From positions 62,001 through 126,000 of the forward strand of contig CAZRCZ010000013.1 in NCBI GenBank assembly GCA_964598765.1: a DNA stretch of 64,000 nt, written 5' to 3'. The stretch's first letter is position 1. Every line of letters starts with the position of its first letter. Shown here piece after piece: positions 41,488 to 48,748 of the stretch. A program made the position numbers and the translations under genes. This DNA is from CAZRCZ01 sp964598765 (GTDB lineage Bacteria > Sumerlaeota > Sumerlaeia > MVZB01 > JAJFLK01). The notes beneath the pieces were generated by a model. It did not search any database and had not been told where the DNA came from. It saw only the letters and a list, made by a program, of their open reading frames with translations.

Positions 41488-41696
41488 ATCAATATCTGAA
41501 GCTGATTCCCGACGTGAAGAAATCTCCGGAGCAAAGTGTGTGGCTGTCCTACGATCAGGGCGCCGACGTCCTCTACGTGAACTTTCATAAACCAAGCAAG
41601 GCATCCGACAGCGAATTAACCGACGACGACGTCATCCTCCGTTATGATGGGAATGAAATCATCGGTCTCACCGTTTTACACGCAAGCCGGAGATAG
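41469..41696 (+). CDS. DUF2283 family protein (candidate antitoxin)
   Basis: A 75-residue protein whose core WLSYDQGADVLYVNFHKPSK and YDGNEIIGLTVLHASRR follow the DUF2283 pattern. DUF2283 genes are often found beside small toxin-like genes, so an antitoxin role is plausible but unproven for this family. It overlaps the preceding gene by 19 bases and almost touches the next gene. Confidence 0.75.
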   Translation: MAAVEIDQYLKLIPDVKKSPEQSVWLSYDQGADVLYVNFHKPSKASDSELTDDDVILRYDGNEIIGLTVLHASRR

Positions 41697-41725
41697 TGTC
41701 TCTTGTCATTTCAGGAAAAAATTTC

Positions 41726-43024
41726 ATGAGCGGTTGGAATTGGTCGAACTGGTCGGGCGCGGTCAAATGCTCCCCGCAAAAGCTGGAAACCGCCGGAAGC
41801 ATCGAGGACGTCGCCAAGGTCGTCAAAGACTGCGCGGCGCGGGGTGTCAATCTGCGCGTCGTCGGAAGCGGACACTCTTTCACCGAACTGGTGGCGACCA
41901 ATGGCGTCATTCTGAGTCTGGACGGGCTTAGCGGTTTGGAGAGCGTTGACCGCGACCGCAAAGAGGCAACTGTTTTGGCCGGGACCAAACTTTGGGCGCT
42001 CAATGAACTCCTCGAACAAAACGGGCTGGCGATGGAGAACTTGGGGGACATCAATCGTCAGTCCATTGCCGGGGCGGTCAGCACCGGCACGCACGGAACC
42101 GGCATCGGCTGGCGAAACATCTCCTCGCAATCGTGCGCGCTCACGCTTGTCACCGCCGACGGCGAAATTCTCGAATGTTCCGAGGATCAAGACCGCGACC
42201 TTTTCAAGGCGGCGCAGGTTTCGCTCGGGTCGCTCGGCGTGATCGTCAAGGTCCGGTTGCGCCTTGTTCCTTCCTATCGCCTCCGCTATGAAAAGAAGCG
42301 CGTGAGTTTTGACGAGTGCGGCGAGAAGCTGAAAGAATATCGCGAAGGCAACCGCCATTTTGAATTCTACTGGTTTCCCCACACCGAAGCGGTCCAGCTT
42401 AAATTCCTCAATCAAACCGACGCGCCGCCGGACAATCGAAAAGTTTCCAAGTTCATCAACGACGTCATCTTGGAAAACGGCGCGTTCGGCTTGATTTCCC
42501 ACGCGTGCCGGATTTTTCCGTCCTTCTGCGAATCGGCCTGCAAACTTTGCGGCAAGCTTCTATCGGAAGGGGTCGAAGTCAACCAATCGCATCGCGTGTT
42601 CTCCACCTCTCGAATGGTGCATTTCAATGAAATGGAATACGGTCTTCACGCCGACCGCGGATTCGAGGCGTTGCGTGAGATCAAGCAATGGATCGCCGAC
42701 AAAAAAATCGCGGTCAACTTCCCCGTCGAGTTTCGGTTCGTCAAGGGGGACGACATTCCGATCAGTCCGTCGCACGGGCGCGACACGGCTTATATCGCCG
42801 TTCACATGTTTCGGGGCATGGAATATAAAAAATACTTCGAGGGGGTGGAGGCGATTTTCAAGAATTACGAGGGGCGTCCGCATTGGGGGAAGATGCACAC
42901 ACGGACGGCGTCGGACCTTGCCAAGCTTTATCCGCAGTGGGAAAAATTCCAAACCATCCGCCGCCGCCTTGATCCGCACGGAGTTTTTTTGACCCCTTAT
43001 CTGCGCCGTTTGTTTGAAGCGTGA
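41726..43024 (+). CDS. FAD-linked aldonolactone/alditol oxidase
   Basis: A 432-residue VAO-family flavoprotein. The FAD-binding domain holds VVGSGHSFTEL, whose His is the usual covalent FAD link, and AGAVSTGTHGTG. The C-terminal ALO domain ends with RPHWGKMHT, the HWGK motif of L-gulono-/D-arabinono-lactone and alditol oxidases. It should oxidise a sugar lactone or polyol with oxygen, producing hydrogen peroxide. ATG 41726 has AGGAA upstream, and the earlier GTG 41696 is also possible. No other ascorbate-type genes are near. Confidence 0.88.
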   Translation: MSGWNWSNWSGAVKCSPQKLETAGSIEDVAKVVKDCAARGVNLRVVGSGHSFTELVATNGVILSLDGLSGLESVDRDRKEATVLAGTKLWALNELLEQNGLAMENLGDINRQSIAGAVSTGTHGTGIGWRNISSQSCALTLVTADGEILECSEDQDRDLFKAAQVSLGSLGVIVKVRLRLVPSYRLRYEKKRVSFDECGEKLKEYREGNRHFEFYWFPHTEAVQLKFLNQTDAPPDNRKVSKFINDVILENGAFGLISHACRIFPSFCESACKLCGKLLSEGVEVNQSHRVFSTSRMVHFNEMEYGLHADRGFEALREIKQWIADKKIAVNFPVEFRFVKGDDIPISPSHGRDTAYIAVHMFRGMEYKKYFEGVEAIFKNYEGRPHWGKMHTRTASDLAKLYPQWEKFQTIRRRLDPHGVFLTPYLRRLFEA

Positions 43025-43038
43025 GGAGTGAACAAACT

Positions 43039-43794
43039 CTAATTTGCCGGAGCGTCGCCCGTTGGCTTCGATTCATCGGCGTCCGACGAAACCAGATCGC
43101 CGAAAAACGAGCGGAATCGTTTTTCCATGATGCCCTCAAACTCGGCGATGAGGCGGATGATTTCCTCCGCGCCCCACGGACGCTGGTCTTCCGCCGCCGA
43201 GTTGTAGTCGAAGTGAACGACCAGTCCCCGGTCGTCCTGCGGATTCTGTTGCTGGCGCGCGCTGGTGACGTTCATCCATAAATTCATTGGGCGGTTGTGA
43301 AGGACGAATTGATCGAGAATGCCGATCTTGACCGACGAGGGGCGGTCCAAGACTCTGCCCGCTTCTATCACGTCGGAAGCGAGATATTCATTCGCACTTT
43401 GATCGAGTTGACGGATGAATTGGGGATTGAGGGCGAACCGGGTTGGTTTGACGTATTCGCCCGCGAAGACGCGCAGGATCCGCTCCACAAGCGAGAAGAA
43501 CGGTTGAGCGCAGGGAGTCCAATCTTTCGGTTCGGGCGCGCGGCGATTCCATTCCAGCGTAAGCCGCATAAGGGAAATTTGCATGACGAGACTTTTGTCG
43601 CGCGATTCCAATTGAATCCTCGGCACGTCGGGCGGCCCGTTGGGTGGAACGGGCAGAATCAGCGATTCTCCGTCGAAGACGCCGTCGGCGGCGTCGCGCA
43701 ATCGGCTGGAGAGCGTGATCTTATCGCCGAAATCCTGCGGCTGAAAAAAAAGCGTGAACGGAAGTTTGGCCAGATGAAAGCCGGTGGGGATCAT
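43039..43794 (-). CDS. Hypothetical protein, possibly TIGR04255-like
   Basis: A 251-residue soluble protein of unknown role. Segments such as DKSLVMQISLMRLTLEWNRR and EYVKPTRFALNPQFI resemble the poorly characterised TIGR04255 group seen near defence or regulatory genes, but this is a weak resemblance from memory. No catalytic motif, signal or membrane segment was found. It is convergent with the FAD oxidase (14-base gap) and follows folB at 33 bases. Confidence 0.6.
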   Translation of the reverse strand: MIPTGFHLAKLPFTLFFQPQDFGDKITLSSRLRDAADGVFDGESLILPVPPNGPPDVPRIQLESRDKSLVMQISLMRLTLEWNRRAPEPKDWTPCAQPFFSLVERILRVFAGEYVKPTRFALNPQFIRQLDQSANEYLASDVIEAGRVLDRPSSVKIGILDQFVLHNRPMNLWMNVTSARQQQNPQDDRGLVVHFDYNSAAEDQRPWGAEEIIRLIAEFEGIMEKRFRSFFGDLVSSDADESKPTGDAPAN

Positions 43795-43827
43795 CGAGCA
43801 AAGTTTCTCCGAAGAGAGGAACGCGGC

Positions 43828-44247
43828 TCAGGCATGGGGAGGGGCCTGTTCCTCGCGGCGCGATTCGACCGACGCCTCCCGCTCCCATTCCTCGCGCGTT
43901 CGGGATAGCTCGATCTCGACCGCCTGATTCAAACCGCCGATACGCGCCTCGGGCTTGGCGACGCGCGCGGTCACGCGGCTCACCGGAAACGTGCGGAACA
44001 TTTCATGAAGGAGACGCCCCGCGACTCTTTCGATGAGATTGTGGCTTTCTTGTTCGACGACGTGGCGCGTCCGCGAGTAGATCACCCGGTAATCGAGCGT
44101 GTCCTCAAGCCGGTCCGAAATCGCCGGAGCATGGAAATCCGCCGTCAGCTCCAAATCCACGATGAAGCGGCAACCGTTTTGCTTTTCCCAAAGCTCCGTG
44201 CCGTGGCGGCCGTAAAATTGAAGTCCTTTGAGTCTCAAAACGTCCAT
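43828..44247 (-). CDS. folB: Dihydroneopterin aldolase
   Basis: A 139-residue protein with the FolB pattern: LRLKGLQFYGRHGTELWEKQ at the N-terminus (substrate Tyr and His), DTLDYRVIY and SHNLIERVAGRLL with the active Glu. It cleaves 7,8-dihydroneopterin to 6-hydroxymethyldihydropterin and glycolaldehyde in folate synthesis. ATG 44247 gives the family start. The last 25 residues are a charged extension not needed for catalysis. It is divergent from thiO. Confidence 0.9.
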   Translation of the reverse strand: MDVLRLKGLQFYGRHGTELWEKQNGCRFIVDLELTADFHAPAISDRLEDTLDYRVIYSRTRHVVEQESHNLIERVAGRLLHEMFRTFPVSRVTARVAKPEARIGGLNQAVEIELSRTREEWEREASVESRREEQAPPHA

Positions 44248-44401
44248 GTTCGGAATATCTTCTTTTTCCCTCGAAATCACCTTGCCGATCGACTTGACAA
44301 CGGAACCCTAGCATGAAAAGAGCGTCGATTCCATGATCTCCTTGCAAAGAATCCGCTGGAACGGCGAAATGATCTGCGGCAACATCATCCCGCAAGTTCC
44401 C

Positions 44402-45535
44402 ATGTCTGAAATCAGCGACGTTCTCATCATCGGCGGCGGCATCATCGGTTGCTCGCTCGCCGAATCGCTGTCCCGCGCGGGCCTGACCGTGACGTTGCTT
44501 GAGCGGGGGTTGATCGGACGCGAGGCGTCGTGGGCGGCGGCGGGAATGCTTGCGCCCCAGTCGGAGATGCCATGCGCGGGACCGTATTTGGATTTTTGCC
44601 TCGCCTCCCGCCGACTTTATCCCGCCGTGATTGAACGAATCCGAACGGAAACAGGAATTGATCCGCAATACCGCGACGAGGGGATGTTCTATATCGCTCG
44701 GACCGAGAGCGAGGAAAAAATTCTTCGAGAGCGCGCGGCGTGGCAAAAGCCGTCGGGATTGGCGGTCGAGATTTTATCCGCCGAAGAAGCGCGGAAGGCC
44801 GAGCCTTCGCTCGCGTCCGGATTTCGCATGGCCGTCCACTTCAAGGAGGACCATCAACTCGATCCACGATTGATGACGCGCGGATACGCCATCGCCGCGC
44901 GTCGTCTCGGCGCGCGCCTATTGGAGTATTCGCCCGTCACCGAAATTCTGCGCGAGCGAAATCGCGCGGTCGGAGTCGTCGCGGGGGGAAAGCAGTTTTT
45001 CGGCAAGTGGATCATTCTCGCCGGAGGTTGCTGGTCTGGATTAATTCCCGATCTCCCGTTTCGACCGCCGACTTATCCGGTCAAAGGCCAAGTCTTATTG
45101 CTCCAAGCGACTCCATCTTTGTTCAAACACACGCTTCACAGCGTCGAAGTTTATCTCGCGCCGCGGCGCGATGGGAGAATCATCGTCGGCGCGACCGAAG
45201 AGCACGAGGCGGGATTCGACAAAACCGTTCAAGCGGGAGCGGTCGCGAAACTTTTGTCCTCGGCCTTCGAGTTGGTTCCATCATTGACGCGAGCCGAATG
45301 GGCGGATTGTTGGGCAGGATTGCGTCCCGGAACTCCCGACCGCCGTCCGATCATCGGCGAAGAGGGATTGGAGGGATTGATTTTGGCGACGGGACATTTC
45401 CGCAACGGCGTCTTGCTCGCGCCGCTGACCGCCTTGCGCGCGAGCGAATTCATTCTCGAGGGAAAATGGAACGACGACGTCGCGCAGTTTTCGCCACGGC
45501 GTTTCGCCGGAGAAAATTGCGTCGCGACGACGTAA
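44402..45535 (+). CDS. thiO: Glycine oxidase ThiO
   Basis: A 377-residue DAO-family flavoenzyme with the dinucleotide-binding VLIIGGGIIGCSLAESLSRA and the ThiO-like REASWAAAGMLAPQSEM. It oxidises glycine to iminoacetate (dehydroglycine) for the thiazole ring of thiamine. ATG 44402 gives the normal N-terminus. The frame open to 44333 lacks any upstream support. No thiS, thiG or thiE gene is in the window, so the role rests on sequence type. A general amino-acid oxidase is the alternative. Confidence 0.85.
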   Translation: MSEISDVLIIGGGIIGCSLAESLSRAGLTVTLLERGLIGREASWAAAGMLAPQSEMPCAGPYLDFCLASRRLYPAVIERIRTETGIDPQYRDEGMFYIARTESEEKILRERAAWQKPSGLAVEILSAEEARKAEPSLASGFRMAVHFKEDHQLDPRLMTRGYAIAARRLGARLLEYSPVTEILRERNRAVGVVAGGKQFFGKWIILAGGCWSGLIPDLPFRPPTYPVKGQVLLLQATPSLFKHTLHSVEVYLAPRRDGRIIVGATEEHEAGFDKTVQAGAVAKLLSSAFELVPSLTRAEWADCWAGLRPGTPDRRPIIGEEGLEGLILATGHFRNGVLLAPLTALRASEFILEGKWNDDVAQFSPRRFAGENCVATT

Positions 45536-45851
45536 GAAAAGCGCGGAAACGCCGTAAAATTTTTTGAAACTCGGAATCGCGCGGAAGAAAATTTCGCGCA
45601 AAAGAGCGAAAAAAATTATTTTCAGCTTGACAAGCATCGTCCAAGTGAACAAAAAATTTGTTTATCACTCGGCTCGTTGGGATAGCCGGTGAGTTTGCCG
45701 ATGTTCAAAACGAACAAATCCATGACGGGTTCCCGCCTTCAGGTTTCCATCGCGAATGCGATCCTGATCGCCCGACGAGGAGAATCGGCATTCGCAACGG
45801 GGTGTGGCGCAATCAACCAACACAACCAACACAGGAAAAGGAGACAGTCAC

Positions 45852-45899
45852 ATGGCCAAAAAAGCGAAAAAGAAAAAGGCCGCGAAGAAGAAGAAGTAA
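45852..45899 (+). CDS. 15-residue Lys/Ala peptide ORF
   Basis: ATG through TAA encodes MAKKAKKKKAAKKKK. An AAAGGAG sequence lies 8 bases upstream, with a CA-rich unstructured leader before it, an unusually good start context for so short a frame. An intrinsic terminator stands about 290 bases downstream on the same strand. The composition is like the tails of histone H1-like bacterial proteins, so nucleic-acid binding is possible. It could equally be a short decoding cassette or a relic. No family match can be claimed. Confidence 0.45.
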   Translation: MAKKAKKKKAAKKKK

Positions 45900-46191
45900 C
45901 GGGGCGATTTTCGCGCGGCGCGGAAACGCGGCCCGCGCGACCCTGTTGGAAGAAAAGAAGCGAATCGGCGAAATCGAACCGGATCTTTGCGCGGATTTCC
46001 GCATGCGGTCCGAGATCAATGCGCCGCTTGGAATCCGGGGCTAACTGCTGAGGGCGCTGGCCCAATCCAAAACAAACAGCCCCACCCCAATGGAGAAACG
46101 GATCGGTTGGACGGGAGGCGAAGGAAACGCCCCAAGTTCGGCCGGTCCCCCCGGTAGAAAAGAAAAACGCTTCCCGACTTCGCAAAACAAG

Positions 46192-46228
46192 ACCCGGATG
46201 GGCTTCGGTCCATCCGGGTTCTTTTTTC
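46192..46228 (+). terminator. Rho-independent terminator
   Basis: A 10-bp perfect stem (ACCCGGATGG / CCATCCGGGT) with an 8-nt loop is followed by TCTTTTTT. It would end plus-strand transcription after the micro-ORF. Its mirror could also serve the minus-strand MmgE gene. Confidence 0.85.
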
Positions 46229-46235
46229 TGATTTC

Positions 46236-46300
46236 GCCGCCGATCCGCGGCGATGGACGCCGATCGATTGAGGTTCATCGGCGTTTATCGGCGGTTCATT
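46236..46300. repeat. GCCGATCCGCGGCGATG-type repeat
   Basis: A series of GCCGAT / ATCGGC-like units containing GGTTCATCGGCGTTTATCGG. It lies just after the terminator and meets the 3' end of the MmgE/PrpD gene. Confidence 0.5.
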
Positions 46301-47676
46301 CATTCATTGCAAATCAACTTTGCCAAATCTGCCGCTTGGCGCTTCGTCTCCATTTTTTTCACGAATGCGACGACCGCTTGCCGTAATTCGGCCGCAATGC
46401 AAGCGGACGAAAGCGAATTGAATTTCTCCGCGATTTTCTCATGGCTCATCGGTTTTTCCGGATCGCCGAGACAATCCTCGCTGAATCGCTCGATCATTTT
46501 TCCATCCTTCAACTTCACCGAAACACGCGCGGCCCATTTTCGGGGAAACAGGCGATCCACCGCCTCGCTTGGCGCGGCATGAATCCTGCGCGCCAAATCC
46601 CGAACGCGGCGGTCCGAAATCCAAGGTTCCCGATATTCCTCGACTCCGGCTTTTCCCGCCACGAGCGCGACCGCCGCGGAATGATAAATGCTGAATTGCG
46701 CTTCTTCGGTCGTTCGCGGCTCGCGCTTCGTCTCTGCGGGAATCGCAACAAGCGGCAATCCGGTCGAGGCGATCTCAATGTCCACGCGCTGAACGTCGTC
46801 GGGATTGAGCCGATGCTCGGCTCTCAATTCCAATAGCGCGTCAATCGGCGTTTGATTGTAGCGGCAGGTGGCGAACGGTTTGATGCCGGTCTCGGCAATT
46901 TTCAATTTTCCGCCAAAGTCCGTGGTCAGTTTCTCCGGGTAATATTCCCCGCCGTAGGCCTGAAAAAATCCGTTCTCTTCAAAAACGTGTGAGGGACCCG
47001 TCGCGCCGAGAGCGGCCAATCGCGCCGCCTGAATTCCGCATCGCGCCGCATTGCCGATCTGCAATCGCTTGGCCCAACTTCCCTCGGTTTGAAACGACAT
47101 GTTGCCCGAGGCGAAACTCCACGCCAGACCGAAAGCGTGGATCATTTGCGCGGGCGTCAGGCGCAACAATTTTCCCGCCGACGCCGCCGAAGAGAAGACG
47201 CCGCAAACCGCCGTCGGATGAAAACCCCTGCGATAGAGCGCGGAAGGGTTGGCGGCCTCCCCGACGCGCAAGATAATTTCATATCCGGCGATGATCGCCT
47301 CCAACAATTCCCTTCCCGACCGATCCGACGCTTCGGCCACCGCCAGCGCCGTCGGATTGACCGCCACGCCCGGATGAAGACTCGATGCGTTGTGCACGTC
47401 GTCCATCTCGATGCTGTGCGCCGCCGTCGCGTGCGCGAACGCGGCGGCTCCCGCCGAAACGCGCGGGTGGTTTTTGATGAAGAGCGAGGCTTCCGGCGGA
47501 CCGCCCATCCGTCCCGCGTATTCCAATGCAATCCGCGCCGAAGATTCTGCGGCAATTCCGCCCAGCAAAACTCCGAGATAATCGAGCAGGAGGTCCTTGG
47601 CCGCGCCTGATGTTTTTTCCGGGACGCCATCCAGCGAAAATCCGCAAACCCAATCGGCAAGGATCCGGGCGTTCAT
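46300..47676 (-). CDS. MmgE/PrpD family protein
   Basis: A 458-residue member of the 2-methylcitrate dehydratase / cis-aconitate decarboxylase superfamily. Conserved stretches are HSIEMDDVHNASSLHPGVAV and YRRGFHPTAVCGVFSSAAS. The family handles tricarboxylic acids, but there is no prpC or prpB nearby. Substrate unknown. The start overlaps the K+ channel gene stop by ATGA (47673-47676), so it closes the mutS-channel-MmgE run. Confidence 0.88.
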   Translation of the reverse strand: MNARILADWVCGFSLDGVPEKTSGAAKDLLLDYLGVLLGGIAAESSARIALEYAGRMGGPPEASLFIKNHPRVSAGAAAFAHATAAHSIEMDDVHNASSLHPGVAVNPTALAVAEASDRSGRELLEAIIAGYEIILRVGEAANPSALYRRGFHPTAVCGVFSSAASAGKLLRLTPAQMIHAFGLAWSFASGNMSFQTEGSWAKRLQIGNAARCGIQAARLAALGATGPSHVFEENGFFQAYGGEYYPEKLTTDFGGKLKIAETGIKPFATCRYNQTPIDALLELRAEHRLNPDDVQRVDIEIASTGLPLVAIPAETKREPRTTEEAQFSIYHSAAVALVAGKAGVEEYREPWISDRRVRDLARRIHAAPSEAVDRLFPRKWAARVSVKLKDGKMIERFSEDCLGDPEKPMSHEKIAEKFNSLSSACIAAELRQAVVAFVKKMETKRQAADLAKLICNE

Positions 47677-48698
47677 GCAACCGACTCCGCCTGAGCGACG
47701 AGCAACCGCAGTTTGTCCATTTGCGCCTCATCCCCCATCGCAACCAGCGTATCTCCCGCGTGGATCACCGTGTCCGCCGACGGATTGAAAACGAGTTCCC
47801 CTTCGACCCGCTTGATGCCGATGAGAATGACGCCGACCTTTTTTCGCATTTCGATTTCCGCCAGCGACTGATTCACGACCCCCGCGGCGGGAGCAACAGG
47901 AATTTCCTCGATGCTGTATTCGTGTTTGCTCGCGCGTCCGCTCACTTGGATGAAATCGAGCACCGTCGGGCGGAGGACGGCCTGCGAAAGATGTTGCGCG
48001 CCGATGTGAAGCGGGCGAACCGTCTTATCGGCTCCGGCCTTCCACATTTTCATCGCGGCCGCCTCGTCGGTCGCCCGCGCGACGATGACCAGATTTGGAT
48101 TGAGCTGGCGCGCGGACATCACGATGAAAAGATTGTCGGCGTCGGAGGCTAGCGCCGGAACAATCGCGCGCGCGCGCTGAATTCCGGCCTTGATGAGCAC
48201 GTCGTCGCAGGTCGCGTCGCCCCGCAGAACCAGATGTCCGGCGGCCTCGGCCCGCGTGACCGCCGCCTCATCGGATTCGATGATGACAAACGGAACCGAC
48301 TCCAAGACCAGACTCGCGGCCATGTCGCTCCCGATCCTGCCGAACCCGCAAAGGACGATGTGGTTCTTCGTGTCTTCGATCTGTTTTTCCATTTTTCTAT
48401 GCCCCAATTCTCCAAGGATTCCCCCCTCAACAACCGCGCCGACCAAAACCGCCGTGGTGTAGGCGACCGTTCCCATGCCGGTCAACACGAAAATCGTCGT
48501 GAAGAGATGCGCCCCTTCCCCTGAAGGCATGATGTCGCCGTAGCCGACCGTGCTGATCGTCACGACGGTAAAATAAAGCGCATCCACAAAGTTGAGGTCG
48601 AGCAAAATCATGTAACCGATCGTCCCGGCGGCGAGCGTCAGCGCGAAAAGAATCAGCGCGATCCGCAGTCGGAAGAGGATGGAACGTTGGTTGCGCAT
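47673..48698 (-). CDS. Two-helix potassium channel with RCK (TrkA-N/TrkA-C) domain
   Basis: A 341-residue MthK-like channel. Helix 1 is near residues 10-32, then the pore with filter STVGYGD, and a second helix. The cytosolic RCK-N domain has GFGRIGSDMAASLV (nucleotide or ligand binding), and a TrkA-C domain ends the protein. Four or eight RCK units should gate K+ flux. It lies 50 bases after mutS on the same strand and overlaps MmgE by ATGA. Confidence 0.9.
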   Translation of the reverse strand: MRNQRSILFRLRIALILFALTLAAGTIGYMILLDLNFVDALYFTVVTISTVGYGDIMPSGEGAHLFTTIFVLTGMGTVAYTTAVLVGAVVEGGILGELGHRKMEKQIEDTKNHIVLCGFGRIGSDMAASLVLESVPFVIIESDEAAVTRAEAAGHLVLRGDATCDDVLIKAGIQRARAIVPALASDADNLFIVMSARQLNPNLVIVARATDEAAAMKMWKAGADKTVRPLHIGAQHLSQAVLRPTVLDFIQVSGRASKHEYSIEEIPVAPAAGVVNQSLAEIEMRKKVGVILIGIKRVEGELVFNPSADTVIHAGDTLVAMGDEAQMDKLRLLVAQAESVA

Positions 48699-48748
48699 GG
48701 AAAAATTCGTGTTCTATCCAATTGCTGAAGGTGGGCGCGCTGGCAATC

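Larger units (their letters stand above)
45536..46299. other. Gap holding a micro-ORF, a terminator and a GCCGAT repeat
   Basis: Apart from the 15-codon ORF at 45852-45899 and the terminator at 46192-46228, no gene is convincing. A TTGACA box is at 45628-45633, but no good -10 follows at 16-18 bases. An 8-bp inverted repeat (GCGAATGC/GCATTCGC) lies near 45751-45797, upstream of a CA-rich leader. A GCCGAT-type repeat spans 46236-46300. Confidence 0.55.

Noticed and set aside
45628..45656. TTGACA as the promoter of the micro-ORF
   Set aside because: No acceptable -10 hexamer lies 16-18 bases downstream.
45658..46051. Two overlapping open frames of about 120-130 codons across the micro-ORF region
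   Set aside because: Basic, repetitive composition without family features. They overlap each other in different frames.
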